From assembly GCA_022605405.1 (NCBI GenBank), contig JABYQQ010000009.1:1488001-1552000 (forward strand): a DNA stretch of 64,000 nt. The letters run 5' to 3'. Source of the DNA: Earliella scabrosa (lineage: Eukaryota; Basidiomycota; Agaricomycetes; Polyporales; Polyporaceae). The position numbers and the translations under genes were made by a program. The notes under the pieces were generated by a model. That model was not told the DNA's origin, did not search any database, and was given only the letters and a program-made list of their open reading frames with translations. Below, in pieces: positions 21,323-33,788 of the stretch; position 1 is the stretch's first letter, and each line of letters begins with the position of its first letter.

Positions 21323-21911
21323 TCAGGGCTTCCAGTCCTTCGCCATGTAGTGCCAGGAGACCTTGAGCACGCCGGTGTCAAGCGAGCCGAGCTGCTTGAA
21401 CAGCGAGGGGCTCATGTCTGCATGCACAATGACAATGACAAGTGTCAGCATGAGGCACGCCGAGACGTCAGTCACTAGATGAAGAACGCACCGATGTCGT
21501 AAGACCCGCAGCCAGGGCAGGCGTCGCGGACCTTGCCATACGCAACCTTCCCGTTCGCGGTGTTCTTGATTTCCATCCACTGCGAGAGGTGTCAGCTCGG
21601 ACTGGCTGTGCAAGACAAAGAAGGGCCGCGACTGACCTGGTCACAGTTACCACCAGAGCCGTATATCTTGGTCGAAATGGCAACGATCTTGTCGCTGTCG
21701 ACGTTCGTCTTCCCGCACGCGCCGAGGCCGACGTTGAACCATGTACCCTAAGGAAGAACTGTGTGAGCACGGCAAGGCACAGAGAGGATGAGCCAGAAGA
21801 AAGAAGACGTACACGACCACTGTGCGTGATGCGCTTCTCTAGGTTAATGGGTGTAGCGAGCACGCTGCAGACAAGCGCAAAGGCGAGGATAAGATACGTG
21901 AAAGGCGACAT
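21323..21911 (-). CDS. Secreted RlpA-like double-psi beta-barrel protein
   Basis: Four minus-strand exons, 21911-21813, 21747-21637, 21579-21492 and 21417-21323, give 130 aa. The first 19 residues form a clear signal peptide (PFTYLILAFALVCSVLA before TPINLEKR), and the EKR could be a Kex2 site. The mature part is a single double-psi beta-barrel domain of the RlpA/barwin/expansin-N fold: GTWFNVGLGACGKTN, a central IKNTANGK turn, VRDACPGCGSYDIDMS with the conserved Asp and Cys, and a C-terminal VSWHYM. Small fungal proteins of this type are secreted and often linked to cell-wall or plant-associated functions, but most lack shown enzymatic activity. No cellulose-binding module is present. A TATA box lies 120 bases upstream. 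Confidence 0.88.
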
Positions 21912-22029
21912 GTTGGTGTGGGGTAGGGATGGCGCAGAGGATGGTGAGGAAGGGTGAGCGGATGGGGAGGTAAGACGCGACGTTGCGAGTAGGACCCGTG
22001 CAGGACTTTGGGGGACATCCGGGGGCGGC

Positions 22030-22038
22030 CTTTTATAC
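22030..22038 (-). promoter_or_regulatory. TATA box of the RlpA-like gene
   Basis: On the minus strand the sequence is GTATAAAAG, about 120 bases before the ATG at 21911. It is a strong TATA match, suited to an inducible secreted-protein gene. Confidence 0.6.
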
Positions 22039-24123
22039 ACGAGCGCGCATGGGGAGCTATGGAGAGCCGCTCTGCAAGGGCGTGGATTACTTCATTTTTC
22101 GGTGCCTCGGGTCACGCCTGGGAGGTAGGGTGGGTAGGCCAAGCGAAATACAGTGGTCGCAACCGGGCAGGAGACGCTGCAGGCCGAGACCGAGAGAGAG
22201 TGCCGGACGCATTGACGGTGCGGTGCACCCTGGAAAATTGCCGGCGGCGTCATTGGTGATTGGCTTTTGACGTCCTCGGACACGAAACGGGGCGGACGGG
22301 TGGAATCCCGGAGGTGATGTGCGTGTGCACGGAACGGGTTGATGAGAGCAGACGGCCTCGGGAACGGCCATGAGACTGCGGGATTATTCGCGCTGGGAGG
22401 ACAAAGCGAGTCAGATGGGCGGGCAGTCGTGCAGGCAACGTGCACAGCGAGACGCACAGTTGGACATCCTGCGAAGTGAGTGCAGCGCCCATTGGACGAC
22501 ATCTTGACGCAACTCACAACGCATCGCTCGAAAAGGCAATTTCCAGTCGGGGATCACCTAATCGGCGCTTGCCGACCAGGAACGGGGGTGTCGGGACTCG
22601 GCGCAGCCTGTCGGTGCCGCGACCGCAGGAAATTGATCTCGGTGGCATAGACTTGACACAGCGAATCAGAGGCAGCCCTGGATGGCGCTCGTCTCCTAGG
22701 GCTAGACCTGTTGACGAAAATTCATATGCAACAAGCACCACGGTGAGGTCGGTGGGCACTTACCTCGGGGTTGCTGAGGTCATCTCAGGACCCGGCGTGC
22801 GGGTGTGAACAATACTTCCATGCCACCCGCTGGAATTGTTCACAACCACCGGTCAGATGTATCATCAAGTGGGGTAACATTCGGCCAGAATTCTCGCATT
22901 GACATCTGCCGCGTTGATTCTTGACTCCTGTCCACGGGCGGCGGGCGATGAGGTGCGAGCTTGCAATGACTACATCCGGACGTTGAGCATACTGGGTGTC
23001 ATTCAAGATGCCGGCACATAAGGTCACGCCAACAAATCTTCTCTTTGCATCCGGAAGCTCTTTTGCTGTTTGAATAGCTTCGCCTCAGGTGACAAGTCAT
23101 CCGACCGTGAACGGGTCGACGACTAGCGAATCATACGAACGACGGAGGGTGGTGGGCTCGCTTCGAAGTGCGCATGGAGAAACGGTCACGAGCCATGTCG
23201 GCGAGGATTGGGTAGCACAGCGAGAGGTACGATGTTTGAGGTATCGACCTTGACCACCTTGCTGGTCATGCTTCGAGACGCTCTGCAGAACTCGTGAGCG
23301 GGCTGTTAATCCCTCTGCACGACGACGGAAACCACTGTGCTCCGTCTGCCACGCATGCGGATCTGTATGAGGCAGGCGACACCGCCGAAATCCATGATAG
23401 AAGTGGAGCCCGCGTGGGCAGGTGAGGGTCTACCATATAAACCTCACTAAAAGAAAGGAAGCATACGTCAGGCTCCCAGGGGAAACAAGGCAAGCGAAGG
23501 CAGGGTAAGATGCTAGAGGCATGGGCAAGGAAGGAAACCGGAACAGTGGGTGTGCGTCACTCACCGAACGATGGTCTCGTACCCGCATCGTCGCTAGGAT
23601 GATGTCGAACAGCCTGCCGGTGTGAGTTCAAATAGCACACACAGCATCCGCGCATTACATCGATGTATAACAGCGAACATGTGTACAACGGGAATCTGTT
23701 GCAAGGTGAGCGAGACCCGTAGCGCCGGCAGGAGATCACTCACCTATTGTCCTATTACAGCGTGACCATCTCGACGATGGTACTCTAGAGCCTATGGTAG
23801 GCAATCGAGCTATTTGTAGCTCCCCAACTTCCCAACCAAACGCATCCTTGTCGCAGAGGCGATCTGGCGCGACGACTAGACGACCATTGCCGGAGATGCA
23901 GGCTAGGGACCATGGATCCGTGCAAAATCTTCTTGAGCGAGCGGGTCGCTCGACGCCCTGGTGCCATTTCTGGTGCAACCCAATTTTTGCTGGCGTACTG
24001 ACCGTATCGGTGAAGCCGCGGGAGGAAAGGAACAGCTAGGAGTCGAGATCGACAGTGCCAGAGCTTGTAGGTATGTTCACGATGTCTTCGCACCGTATCT
24101 TGCGGGTCTGCTGGGAGCTGCGA

Positions 24124-24156
24124 GGGGAGTCGGAGGGGGTCGGAGGGGGTCGGAGA
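24124..24156 (+). repeat. G-rich tandem repeat
   Basis: About three copies of a ten-base GTCGGAGGGG unit occur in tandem. The G-runs could form a G-quadruplex on the plus strand, about 520 bases upstream of the BZZ1 start. Confidence 0.55.
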
Positions 24157-24672
24157 GAGGTGACGGTGAGAGGGAAAAAGCAGTTGAACCAAAGCCCAAC
24201 AAGAGCGCAACGACAGTCGTGGAACCGGCCAAGTTCAGAAGCGCATGCAACGCGGCAATCTCCGCTCCGCTGTTGGTATGCACGGTTCTTCTCCCGGCCA
24301 CGCGAGCATCGTGCCAGGCTCTCCTGTGCGGTCAGCAAGCAGATCAGTATTATCCCTGCTCATGCACAAGATATGTCACCGCTCACGAGCCATTATTCCT
24401 ATTCCTACTAGCGGGAGTGCGCGGGAGAGGCTTGAGTTTGAAGTTGGAGGTAACCGGTCGCTTGCCATATATGGTGATGCGGAACGTGATTGCCCGATCA
24501 GAACGAGGACAGCAAATCGCGATCTCTCCGAAGCGCCGCCACCTTCATCCCCTCCATAACTCAGCCCTCCGCTTCCTTCTCCGCCTCCCAGTCCCAGGTT
24601 GCGCTGCCAGTCATCGTCAGAGGGTGCTTGAGACATATTCTAACATAGCTATCTGAACTACACAGTAACAGC

Positions 24673-27600
24673 ATGGCGGCTGTCGCCAGCGGGCAGACGT
24701 ACGGGCAGCATCTTCCCGTGGGTTGACGCACTCTCACAGGTTCCGGGATACCGCGTGACGACTCATTCTCCCATCCATGACAGGATCAAGTTGAGCGAAT
24801 AGCCAGTTTAACCGATGCACAATTGGAACTCTTGGAAGACGTCCGTCCCGCTGTTTCCCAGGGCATCATAACCTCGCCACCTCCAGCTAATGCCACCTAT
24901 TGCAGATACGCGACCTCCACCGAGAGCGGGCCGCACTTGAGCGTGAATATGCCACCAAGCTCCAACTGCTCGTCAAGAAGGCCGCAGAGAAGAAGGCGAG
25001 AAAGATGCCAGCGCTCGTGGTCGGCAGCGAGCCTACGAAAGCATGGGATGAGAACACGATTAGACAGAGGTTTGCCGTCAGATTGATGATCATGGGAAGC
25101 TGCTGACCCCGTATGGATGTTCTCAGCACTCTTGACAGGGCGTACACTCAGCTTCTGGCCTCTATGAACGATACTGCGCAAGACCACGTTAACCTCGCCG
25201 ATGCACTGACAAGCCAAGTTGTCGAGCCTTTGAAAGCTACGGAGCGCAAACACGAAGACACGAAGAAGAAAGAGATGCAGTACTATCAGAAGCTCTTGTC
25301 CGACAGGGATCGCGCATATGCGGATCGCATCAAGGTCGGTTTGATTCGCTTGCTCGACTTGTTCCTTACTCGCACATGCTCATCCCCGGCCACAGAGCAA
25401 GCAGAAGGTAGAGCTGTTTCATTCACCGGCATCAGGAAGCTCTGACCACTGTCTAGTACGATGACGAATGTTCCGAGGTCGATACTTACCGACAGAAGCA
25501 GGTGATTCTCCAACGCCCCTGTGCCACGTCGCGCGCCCCGCCTGACATCGTTTACGTGTAGGAACGCTCTGCAGACGACCGGCATGCTGAGAGGGCGGCC
25601 AGACAATACGAGCAGCAGCAGATTGATATGCTCAACAGCAAGAAGTACGGACCTCCTACTCCTTTCCTCGCCTCCCCCTCTGATGCTTTGTTCCGCCCGC
25701 AATGCAGCGCCTACCTCATCTCTATCGCGGTCGCCAACAAGATCAAGTCCAAATTCTATGATACAGATCTGCCCGCGCTGGAAGATGTGAGTCCAGTTCC
25801 CATGGATGACACATAGCGAGCCGCTCACCTTGATATACTCGTCGTCAGCAATTCCGTGAGTTGACGCCCCCCTTGCCACGTCGACAGCGGTCTATCAACT
25901 CACAGTAGTCCAGAGGACCTTCAGACTCGGCTTCTGAACCGACTTGTCAGCATCCTACAGAACGCCCAAGGCATTCAGCTGAAGCATCTCGACACGTTGC
26001 GAGCGCACCTCGCCGACTGCGAGACGGCTCTCGCTGCCGTGAACCCTAGTGCAGACCAAGACCTCTTCATCGATTACAACATCTCACCTTACTCCCCGCC
26101 TGCCGATTGGACCTTCGAGCCATGCTCGAGCCACTATGACCACGTATGTCCGGCCGAGGCTCTCCTGAGCTCATGCACTGATTGTTATCAGGGAGGCATG
26201 AGCGTGGAGCCCGCGCCGAAGGTTTACCTGCAGAACAGACTGAGCAGGTGCCGGGGCAAGCTCCAAGAACTCGAACCCGTGCTAACCTCGAAACGTAAGT
26301 GCGGAACCCTCGGTCCCTATACGCCTTCCTCGGGCGCTGCTCCGATTATGAACCCGAACGCGACCCTGACTACTTCGTGGCGACCCTTACAGGCAAGGAT
26401 ACAGAGCAGCTGGTAAAAGTAGTATCCGCGTATTCCGCAGACGCGGGTCTGGGCGATGCCGAGCAGGTCCTAGACGTGAGTAATTGTTGGCTTCTGTGGG
26501 CGTATGGGAAAGGGATCGGCGGTTACTGATTCTAACGCATTATTATCATTCCGCGGCCCAACCTACAAAGGAATATCTCGAAGCCCAGCATGGCCTAACA
26601 TTCTATGAAACCTCGGGCGCTGTGCTCACGGCTGAAATAGACACAATCTCTGCGGCGCTGGCTGGTAAGGGCTTGTCTTTGTTCTGTCCTTCTGTACCCT
26701 TCGCTCGAACAACACGTGTGGAACCTGCGAGCATATGCGTCTTCCTTCTCCGTGTCACGGCGCCGTTGCCAACTGCTGACTGACCATTCGTTGCAGGGGA
26801 CGAAGGCGCACAAAGTCCGCATTCGTTCAAGAGCACCTCGTTCTCGATTCCTGCAACGTGTGCCTACTGCAAGGTTGGCCCTAGGCCTTCTATCTGATTA
26901 TGACATAGGCCCTGACCGCTCGTACCCTATCTCCCGCGACGTCATCCCAGTCGTCAATCTGGGGTCTCAGCAAACAAGGCAAGACATGCAAAGCATGCGG
27001 GGTGTCGGTCCACTCGAAGTGCGAACTCAAGGTCAGACGGTCTTACCTCGAATCTCCAGGACAATTGCCAACTCGTAATGCCGTGGCCCTCAGCTTCCCG
27101 CAGACTGTACGGGTACCCGTCACGGAGGTCGTGGTCATCACTCGTCGGACTCTGTATCGTCGCTTTCTAGATCCTCGTCCGTCATCTCGCACTCGCAATC
27201 CGACTCGAGAAGTACGTGCCGCGTTCTCGTTGTCCCGGTCCATCTCTGCGCAACTGATCACCCCTCGATAGTCGTCTCTGATCAGGCCACGCCGACACCT
27301 TCCTCGTTCGCCCCCTCGACCCACGCCCCGGAAGAAAGCGGCCCTGCTGCTCGGGTCCTATTCGACTTCACCCCCACGTCGCCGTTCGAGCTCGCGGTCT
27401 TCGGTCAGTGATCAGAAAATTTTCGCAGCGCTGCCGCTGAGCGTGCGTGCGTGTCTTAGCCGAGAGCACTGTGCATGTGCTGGAAGAAGATGATGGCTCT
27501 GGCTGGGTCAAGGTGGCCGATGATTCCGGGGGCAAGGGCCTCGTCCCGGCCTCCTACCTCGAGCCCCTCAACGGGGGTGGTCAGACGCCAAGGAGCAGCA

Positions 27601-28007
27601 CGCCGTCGGTCAGCCACCAACAGACGTCTCAAGACTACGGTAAATCCGCGATCGTTCATTGCTGCCATTCGTGACTGATCGTCGGGCGGGGTCGCAGTCC
27701 GTGGCATCTACGCGTACAAGGCGCAGGGACCCGATGAGATCGATGTGGAGGAGGGCAAGCTCATCCAGCTTACGGACGGACCTAGCGGTGGGCGGAGCTA
27801 CGCCGATGGCTGGTGGGAAGGTACGTGGCCTCAGCGGCCACGCCCAGTCTTCTCCGGGGCTGATGTGTCGTCTGATCACCATCTCAGGGATAGACGCAAG
27901 TGGGAAGAGGGGCATTTTCCCGAGCAACTACGTAAGGAGCGGTTCTGATGCTTCGCGGGACGTATGGGACACTAAAGCTTGCGACGCAGGTGGAGAACGT
28001 GCAGTAG
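24673..28007 (+). CDS. BZZ1: Bzz1-type F-BAR, C1 and double SH3 protein
   Basis: I assembled 21 exons to 660 aa: 24673-24717, 24784-24840, 24906-25069, 25127-25334, 25396-25407, 25457-25501, 25562-25644, 25708-25786, 25849-25855, 25914-26143, 26192-26294, 26393-26475, 26571-26664, 26797-26873, 26951-27031, 27094-27211, 27272-27403, 27460-27639, 27698-27820, 27888-27931, 27990-28007. The order is F-BAR (about 10-260) with DQVERIASLTDAQ and DLHRERAALEREYATKL, then a coiled coil, a C1 zinc finger (412-461, all eight His/Cys ligands present), SH3-1 (about 523-575) and SH3-2 (about 601-655) ending GIFPSNYVENVQ. Bzz1 binds Las17/WASP and drives actin assembly at endocytic sites; length agrees with yeast. 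Exons 5 (12 bases) and 9 (7 bases) are microexons; without exon 9 the frame is lost. Confidence 0.88.
25396..25407 (+). other. 12-base microexon of BZZ1
   Basis: These twelve bases between a CACAG acceptor and a GTAGAG donor encode SKQK. They restore the F-BAR coiled-coil reading between YADRIK and YDDECSEVD. Confidence 0.7.
25849..25855 (+). other. 7-base microexon of BZZ1
   Basis: The seven bases CAATTCC lie between a GTCAG acceptor and a GTGAGT donor. With the acceptor at 25912-25913 they yield PALEDQFQDLQTRL, as expected for this family. Other joins tried put the downstream frame out. Confidence 0.65.
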
Positions 28008-30196
28008 AGCGCTGGCCCGCGATACAGAGACCTGCGCCCACAAGGACTCAATGACCCGTATTCAATCGCACCGGAGCGCTGCGTGGAGGAGGATGCGCCC
28101 TCTGTCTGGGCATGGTCCGCGCCGGCGTCCTGCGAACACGCAGCGATCCCAAGCCTGAGGGCTTGCGTCCTCCTGCTTCTTGTACCCCTGGAAGGAACGG
28201 ACTTCCATCTGAGATGCGCGTGCGCACTGTCTTGTTACCTAATATACAGTTTCTCCCCGACTCCCGGATGCGCGGTGTCGATGGCGCGCGTTCTTCTGAA
28301 CCCCAGAAAAGATGTTCTTATCAGAGACTGAGATCGAAACCCGCGCAAGCGTTCGGCCACGTTCTCGGTCGTCACGGATCCGCGAACCCGTCTCTTGCCG
28401 CATCTGACCGTGAGGACTGCCATTGCGGACTCGTAACATACATTGCTAAGGCCAGGATGGCATATGGCTGAGATAGCGGCAGCGGAGATTCCAGGCGATT
28501 AGCTCGACCGTAAATGAAAAGAAGTCGGGGACGACAAGACTTTACGACACATACACCCTGGCCAAGGTCTCAATATGTCCGTCATTTGTCTGAAGGGCGC
28601 TGTAGTGGAAAAGGGCATGCGGAAGGACCCCGCGCTCCTCCCTTATCTAGACCTACATGTAAGCAGTCTTTTCGAGGGTTGGTGAACCCGGTAAGCGCTT
28701 CACGAGGATGGGCGCAGTTGGCAAGAACCACTGTCCGGACGGCGCGGACTGGAGTCCGAGGACCTCGCCCCTTGAATGGTTCGCTTTCGGCGCTGCTTAC
28801 AGCTATCGAGGGAAGTGCTGCGGACCGAGGACATAGCATAGAGGGCACGAGACAAACGTCCTGTACGACATGTGTGGATTTGAGAGACGGTTCTGGGATT
28901 CCGTGCATTCAGTCAAGAGTTTGCGCCCGTAATCAGCGCGGTGCGACGCGCGTCTGGTGTATGATTCGAAAGCTTCACGAAGAGGGATGAGCTCACCTAG
29001 TGGATATCGCGAACGCCACACCTACACGAGGCAGAGATGGTTACCAAGATGAGTAGGTACGTCTTATTCATGCGCAGGTAATTCCGTTCCGAACCTGCGG
29101 AGGAGCTTGAATTTTCCGGGCGGAGGACCAACAGGATCGGTATAAAACCTCTGCCCTCTGTTCGTAGGTTGTCCATCCTCCTCGTTGTCTGTCCTCTCCA
29201 CTCCTCATCCCCGCTGTTCAGTTGCCTGCGCTCGTCACAAGAGTACGGCGCGGAACCTGGGCCGTCCACTCGTACCTGTTCGCCGCGGTTGAACGGGGAA
29301 ATAGGCCCAGAAACAGGATGCCAGCCGATGAGTACTTCATTTTCCTTAATGTCTATGCGGTAGTGGTGTCTGTCAGTCACCTCGACCGAGGCATCGTTGT
29401 CGTCAGTTACTATCGCACTAGCGGAGCACCTTGGATCGCCGCGAGTCCGCGGGGACTTCTTGCGTCGCTATTGCGATGGATGACTGCGACGACGATCCCG
29501 AGGGGCGAGACCGGCGCGCAGAAACCCTATTCGCTCGCCCATATCACGATACATCGCAAAGACGTCCACATGTGTTCATGGGAGCAGAGGTTACTTCCCA
29601 GAGTAGATATGCTGATGCTTTTCCTAGTTGTGCTCCGCGGAGTGCTGTTCACCTGCGGGAATGCTTCGCACGCGTGCGTGCATCACGAAGAGAAGATGGG
29701 GACTCGGAGACCATCCGAGCAGCATGCGCGTTGTTGAACGGCACTACCATTCGCACGATAGCATCAGCCTGTATTAAATATCCCAAATCAACTTGGAGGC
29801 GGGTAGCCGTATCCTAGCTACACAGTACTCACCTAGTAGATCATCCAGGGTTGTAACTTGTCGCCCGCTGACCGCTAGTCACTGGTCATGTCGGGGAGTC
29901 CGCGCATGTTACCGCACGGTAGTAGAGCGTCCAAATGTGTATTTTACAGATCAAGCAAACGCACAATCTGGAAGGAGGAGGATTAGCGTCGGCGAGACTC
30001 CGCGAGAGTGGTGGTCGCCGGAAGACATACCAGCGCTAGTGTGTATCGAGAGTAGACGCCTGAGAGCATCGCCAAACACGGCGCAAACACTTCGTAATGG
30101 GACATCGACAGCCACTCCCACTTCCACCATACGCGTCTCAGCCCTCCTCTCTCCCCGCTCCCTGTCGCAGCGCTCTGGTCTAACTGTTCTTGCAAC
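28008..30196. other. Gene-poor region between BZZ1 and POP2
   Basis: No spliced gene could be assembled on either strand. It contains the BZZ1 3' UTR and the POP2 promoter. There is no recognisable TATA box near POP2. Confidence 0.45.
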
Positions 30197-31638
30197 ATGT
30201 CTCGGATACGCGAAGTCTGGGCACCCAATCTCGAGACCGAGATGGCCAACATCCGCGACCTCATCGACAAGTTCCCGTACATCGCAATGGTCCGGCGCAC
30301 TCTCCCCCCTCGCCACTCACGTTCATCTCGCTCATCTCTGCCGTTCTTGCGCAGGACACGGAGTTCCCGGGGGTGGTCGCACGACCAATAGGCGCGTTCA
30401 AGACGTCGTCCGATTACCACTACCAGACCATGCGGTGTAACGTCGACCTCCTCAAGATCATCCAGGTCGGGCTCACGCTCGCGGACGAGGAGGGCAACTT
30501 TCCACAAGAGGTATCTACATGGCAGTTCAACTTTCGCTTCAGCCCAACGTGCGTAGTCTGCGGGGGTGCTTCTTCCTGGCCCTGGTGTCCTTATGGTCCA
30601 GAGTAATGCTTACGTAATCCGACTCCGTACAGGGAGGATATGTATGCGCCTGAGTCGATAGATCTGCTGGAGAAGTCGGGCATCGACATGCAACGCCACG
30701 AAGAGATGGGCATCGAGCCGAACGACTTTGCCGAGCTCATGATTACGTCTGGCTTGGTGTTGTCGCCCGACACGAAATGGATCTCGTTTCACAGGTGAGG
30801 TTTAGCGTGCTTGATCGTTGCGACACAAACAATGCGCGGGAACGAGGCGGTCGTGACACACGTCCCTGCGCGTAATACGTGTCGCTGGCCGCCGACGGTA
30901 CGCGCATCCGGCGACGTCTTGCTTCGTTTGCTCTGTTCGCGTGGTGCGCGGACGTGTTGTTGACTGGATGGTCGACAGTGGCTACGACTTCGGGTACTTC
31001 GTCAAGCTCTTGACAGGCCAGTCATTACCAACAAACGAAGAGACCTTCTTCGACGTCCTACACACCTGGTTCCCAACAATATACGACATCAAATTCGTCA
31101 TGCGTTCATGCAAAGTCCTCAAGGGCGGCCTGCAAGACGTCGCGGACGACCTCGGGGTACGTCCTACCTCCCACCACTCCTCCCATCACCCTCACGCCCT
31201 GACCCCTTCCCGACGCACCTGCAGGTGATGCGAATAGGCCCCTCGCACCAAGCCGGGTCCGACTCGCTCCTCACCGCGTCCACGTTCTTCAAGATGCGCG
31301 AGCTCTACTTTAACGACACGCTCGACGACCCCGAGTTCAACGGGAAGCTCTACGGCCTCGGCCAGACGTTCTCCGTCCAGAACGGCGTCGCGGAGAACGT
31401 CCGCGCGGGCACGGCTGCGACCATCGCCGAGCGCGAGGACCGCGCCGCGCCCCCCGCCGGCCGCGAGCACAACCAGACCCCGGGCCCGCCGGGCCACGGC
31501 GTGATGGGCATGCCTGGCGCGCTGACGACGCCGGTCATGGCGGGCGCGATGCCCGCGCAGATGCCCACGACGCCGTACGGCCCGATGGCGAACGGGCCGT
31601 ATATGCGCCCCGCGATTGGGGTCGGCGGCGGGCGATAG
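30197..31638 (+). CDS. POP2: CCR4-NOT deadenylase subunit Pop2/Caf1
   Basis: Five exons, 30197-30289, 30355-30548, 30633-30794, 30979-31156 and 31225-31638, give 315 aa. This is the DEDD-family 3'-5' exoribonuclease that shortens mRNA poly(A) tails in the cytoplasmic CCR4-NOT complex. The DEDD acids are visible: D32 and E34 in MDTEFPG, D153 in SGYDFGYF and D222 in QAGSDSLLT. Their spacing equals that in animal CNOT7/CAF1. REVWAPN at the N-terminus and DVLHTWFPTIYD are further family marks. After about residue 250 a low-complexity Gly/Met/Pro tail is added (GVMGMPGALTTPVMAGAMP), longer than in animals; such tails occur in fungi. The start ATG is in an acceptable context (AACATGT). Confidence 0.93.
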
Positions 31639-32124
31639 TGGGGTGTGGTGAGTGGTGGCGGGCATGTATGACGACTGTGGTCTACCGGTGGGAGGGCGGA
31701 TACATGCGTGTGTGTCTTGTGTGTGTGGATGTGTGGTGGTGGCGCACGGACGGTCCATGTGCGGTGTACGTTTGGATGTACGATGGTTGGTTTCTGTAGT
31801 GTATCGGCTCGCCGTCTGTCTGTCCCTCTGTCTCGCTCTCGCTGTGCGTCCGTGTCGCGTTCGTCTGTGTTTTCGATGCATTCTATCCTATTCTTGTCCT
31901 ATCCCATCCCATCCCATCGCGTCATGCAGTCCTCATCCTGTCCTACAAACTCATTCCATCGTCGCTGTCGATCGGTGGGAACGCCGGGGGGACAAGCTCG
32001 GTATCGAGGGTATGGAGGACACACTATCGGATGGATCGTGTCCACACTCCGCCCTGAGGCTGCGGCTGGGGACGACGGCCCCACCGTCCTGTACATGGCC
32101 ACGGAGGCCGGCAACAGACGCGGC

Positions 32125-32156
32125 CGGGTAGGTGGGTGGGTGGGGGGTGGGGGGAA
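32125..32156 (+). repeat. G-run tract (potential G-quadruplex)
   Basis: More than four runs of three to six G separated by single or double bases (GGGTAGGTGGGTGGG...). It fits the G-quadruplex pattern on the plus strand. Confidence 0.6.
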
Positions 32157-32957
32157 GACCAACGGCGCGCTAGCACACGCTAGTAGGCCGCTAGACCCAC
32201 GAAAGGAGCCCCCAAGGGCGGAAATCAAGCCAGACACGAGGCGGCGAAACACATCAGCGGAGAGGCGAACCGCTCAGACTCTTGGAGTGCGCGTGCGCTC
32301 CTGCACCTGCAAGTGGACCAGAGCCTCTCCGGGGGAGGGGCGCTCGGAGTTATGGATGTACCAAACCCCCAGTTCGAGCCTCGAACCTCGAGCCGCACCA
32401 GCACTGGACAGAGCTGAGCTTGCGGCAGCAGCAAGGTTCGGGGTCCGCACTAGTACAGCCGTGCGTCCATATCTGTGACTCGGACAGTGAGTGACACCGC
32501 CTTGATCAATGTCATTTTCATTGTCATTGGTATCGGTATCTGCGGGGTCCAGAAGCAGAAGCAGAAGCCCGGCACCAAAGAGCCAGAGAGCCAGAGCGAG
32601 ACCACAGGCAGCCACGAGCGGCACATCTCGCCCCCCAGCCCCCCCCCCCCCAGGGCGGATTTGGATCCACAGCCCCCGATCCACGCACGAATGTCGCGGC
32701 TTGCGCGAGGCGGCGCGAGCTTGAGCTTGCGTGTTGTGTGTTCTCTCGCCGGATGCAGCCTGCCACAGAATTGCGGACGCAGTCCCCCAGCCCCAGCCCC
32801 AGCCCCATGGTCTGCACAGTGCAGTGCAATGCAGATCACAGCTCCGTAGTAGCCCGTGGTCCGCGGCCATGGCTCTGGGGCTGGAACAGGGAGAGCGAGA
32901 GTGAGAGAAAGAGCCCGTCTCCCCCTATCGCGGCGTGTGCAATGACATGCATCGCGA

Positions 32958-33000
32958 CATAACATAACATAACATAACCTGACATAACACAACATAACAG
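32958..33000 (+). repeat. CATAA pentanucleotide repeat
   Basis: About seven imperfect copies of the unit CATAA, with single-base variants, stand out as AT-rich within GC-rich DNA. Confidence 0.7.
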
Positions 33001-33765
33001 CGTGGCCGCTTCGTCCGCTTGCTACGTGCGAGGTTGATGGGCGTGCTCGACTGGATCCGGGCGGACGCTGGGACGTAGACGTAGCGGCTGTGGTCCGTGC
33101 ATATGCATCATGATACTGCAGTGCGAGTGCAGGTGCAGGGAGGGGGGGGCCTCCTTATCCGTAGCACGGTGCTTCGCTAGTGCGAAGCGAGCAGCAGATG
33201 CGGACGCGCTCCATCAGGAAGGGAAAGGCGCAGGAAGGAAGCAGGAAGCAGGCCACAGGGAAGGAAAGTCGTACGCATATCGTCGCATGTGTGTGGGGTC
33301 TCTGTCTTTGGCTCGTGGCTCGTGGCTCTTTTTTGCTCGTTCTTGACTGCTCGGACGGACAGGCGCATGCATGTGGGGCGTAAGCTGGTACAGCCCAGCG
33401 ATTGAGGCCTGAATGCGCGAAAGACCGAGGGGCCTGCGCTCGGACCCTGCAGATATTCCCGGCGGAGGAGGGGCCACAGCGTATAGGCGACACGGAACTT
33501 GGAGGTCTTGAGACGTGTTCGGAGATGCAAAGCAGACGCCCACTACGCGGACGCTGGACGCTGAGGGGCTCCGAGCACTCAGGGTCGATGAGCCATTGCG
33601 AGCCATTACCGGCTGGAAGGGCCTCGCGCCCCTCGCCGACGCAGCAGCGAAGGACACAGAAGCGACAGAAGCGGGATGCGCCATGTCCAAGACAGGCAAA
33701 TGGAGGGAACCATGGGCGGTAGACATATCGGGCACGCCGCCTGGAGTGCGCGTTTTCGCGACGCG

Positions 33766-33788
33766 TGTTGCGGCGGCGGCGGCGGCGG
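33766..33788 (+). repeat. GGC trinucleotide repeat
   Basis: Seven or so uninterrupted GGC units. It is a simple repeat with no gene assigned. Confidence 0.6.

Larger units (their letters stand above)
21912..24672. other. Gene-poor region between the RlpA-like gene and BZZ1
   Basis: The left end carries the minus-strand RlpA promoter, and the rest shows no recognisable gene. Short frames on both strands lack family marks and do not join through plausible introns. A G-rich tandem repeat lies near 24124-24156. Confidence 0.45.

Noticed and set aside
23585..23660. A tRNA-like GAGTTCAAATAG box
   Set aside because: The B-box-like word stands alone; no matching acceptor, D or anticodon stems could be formed.
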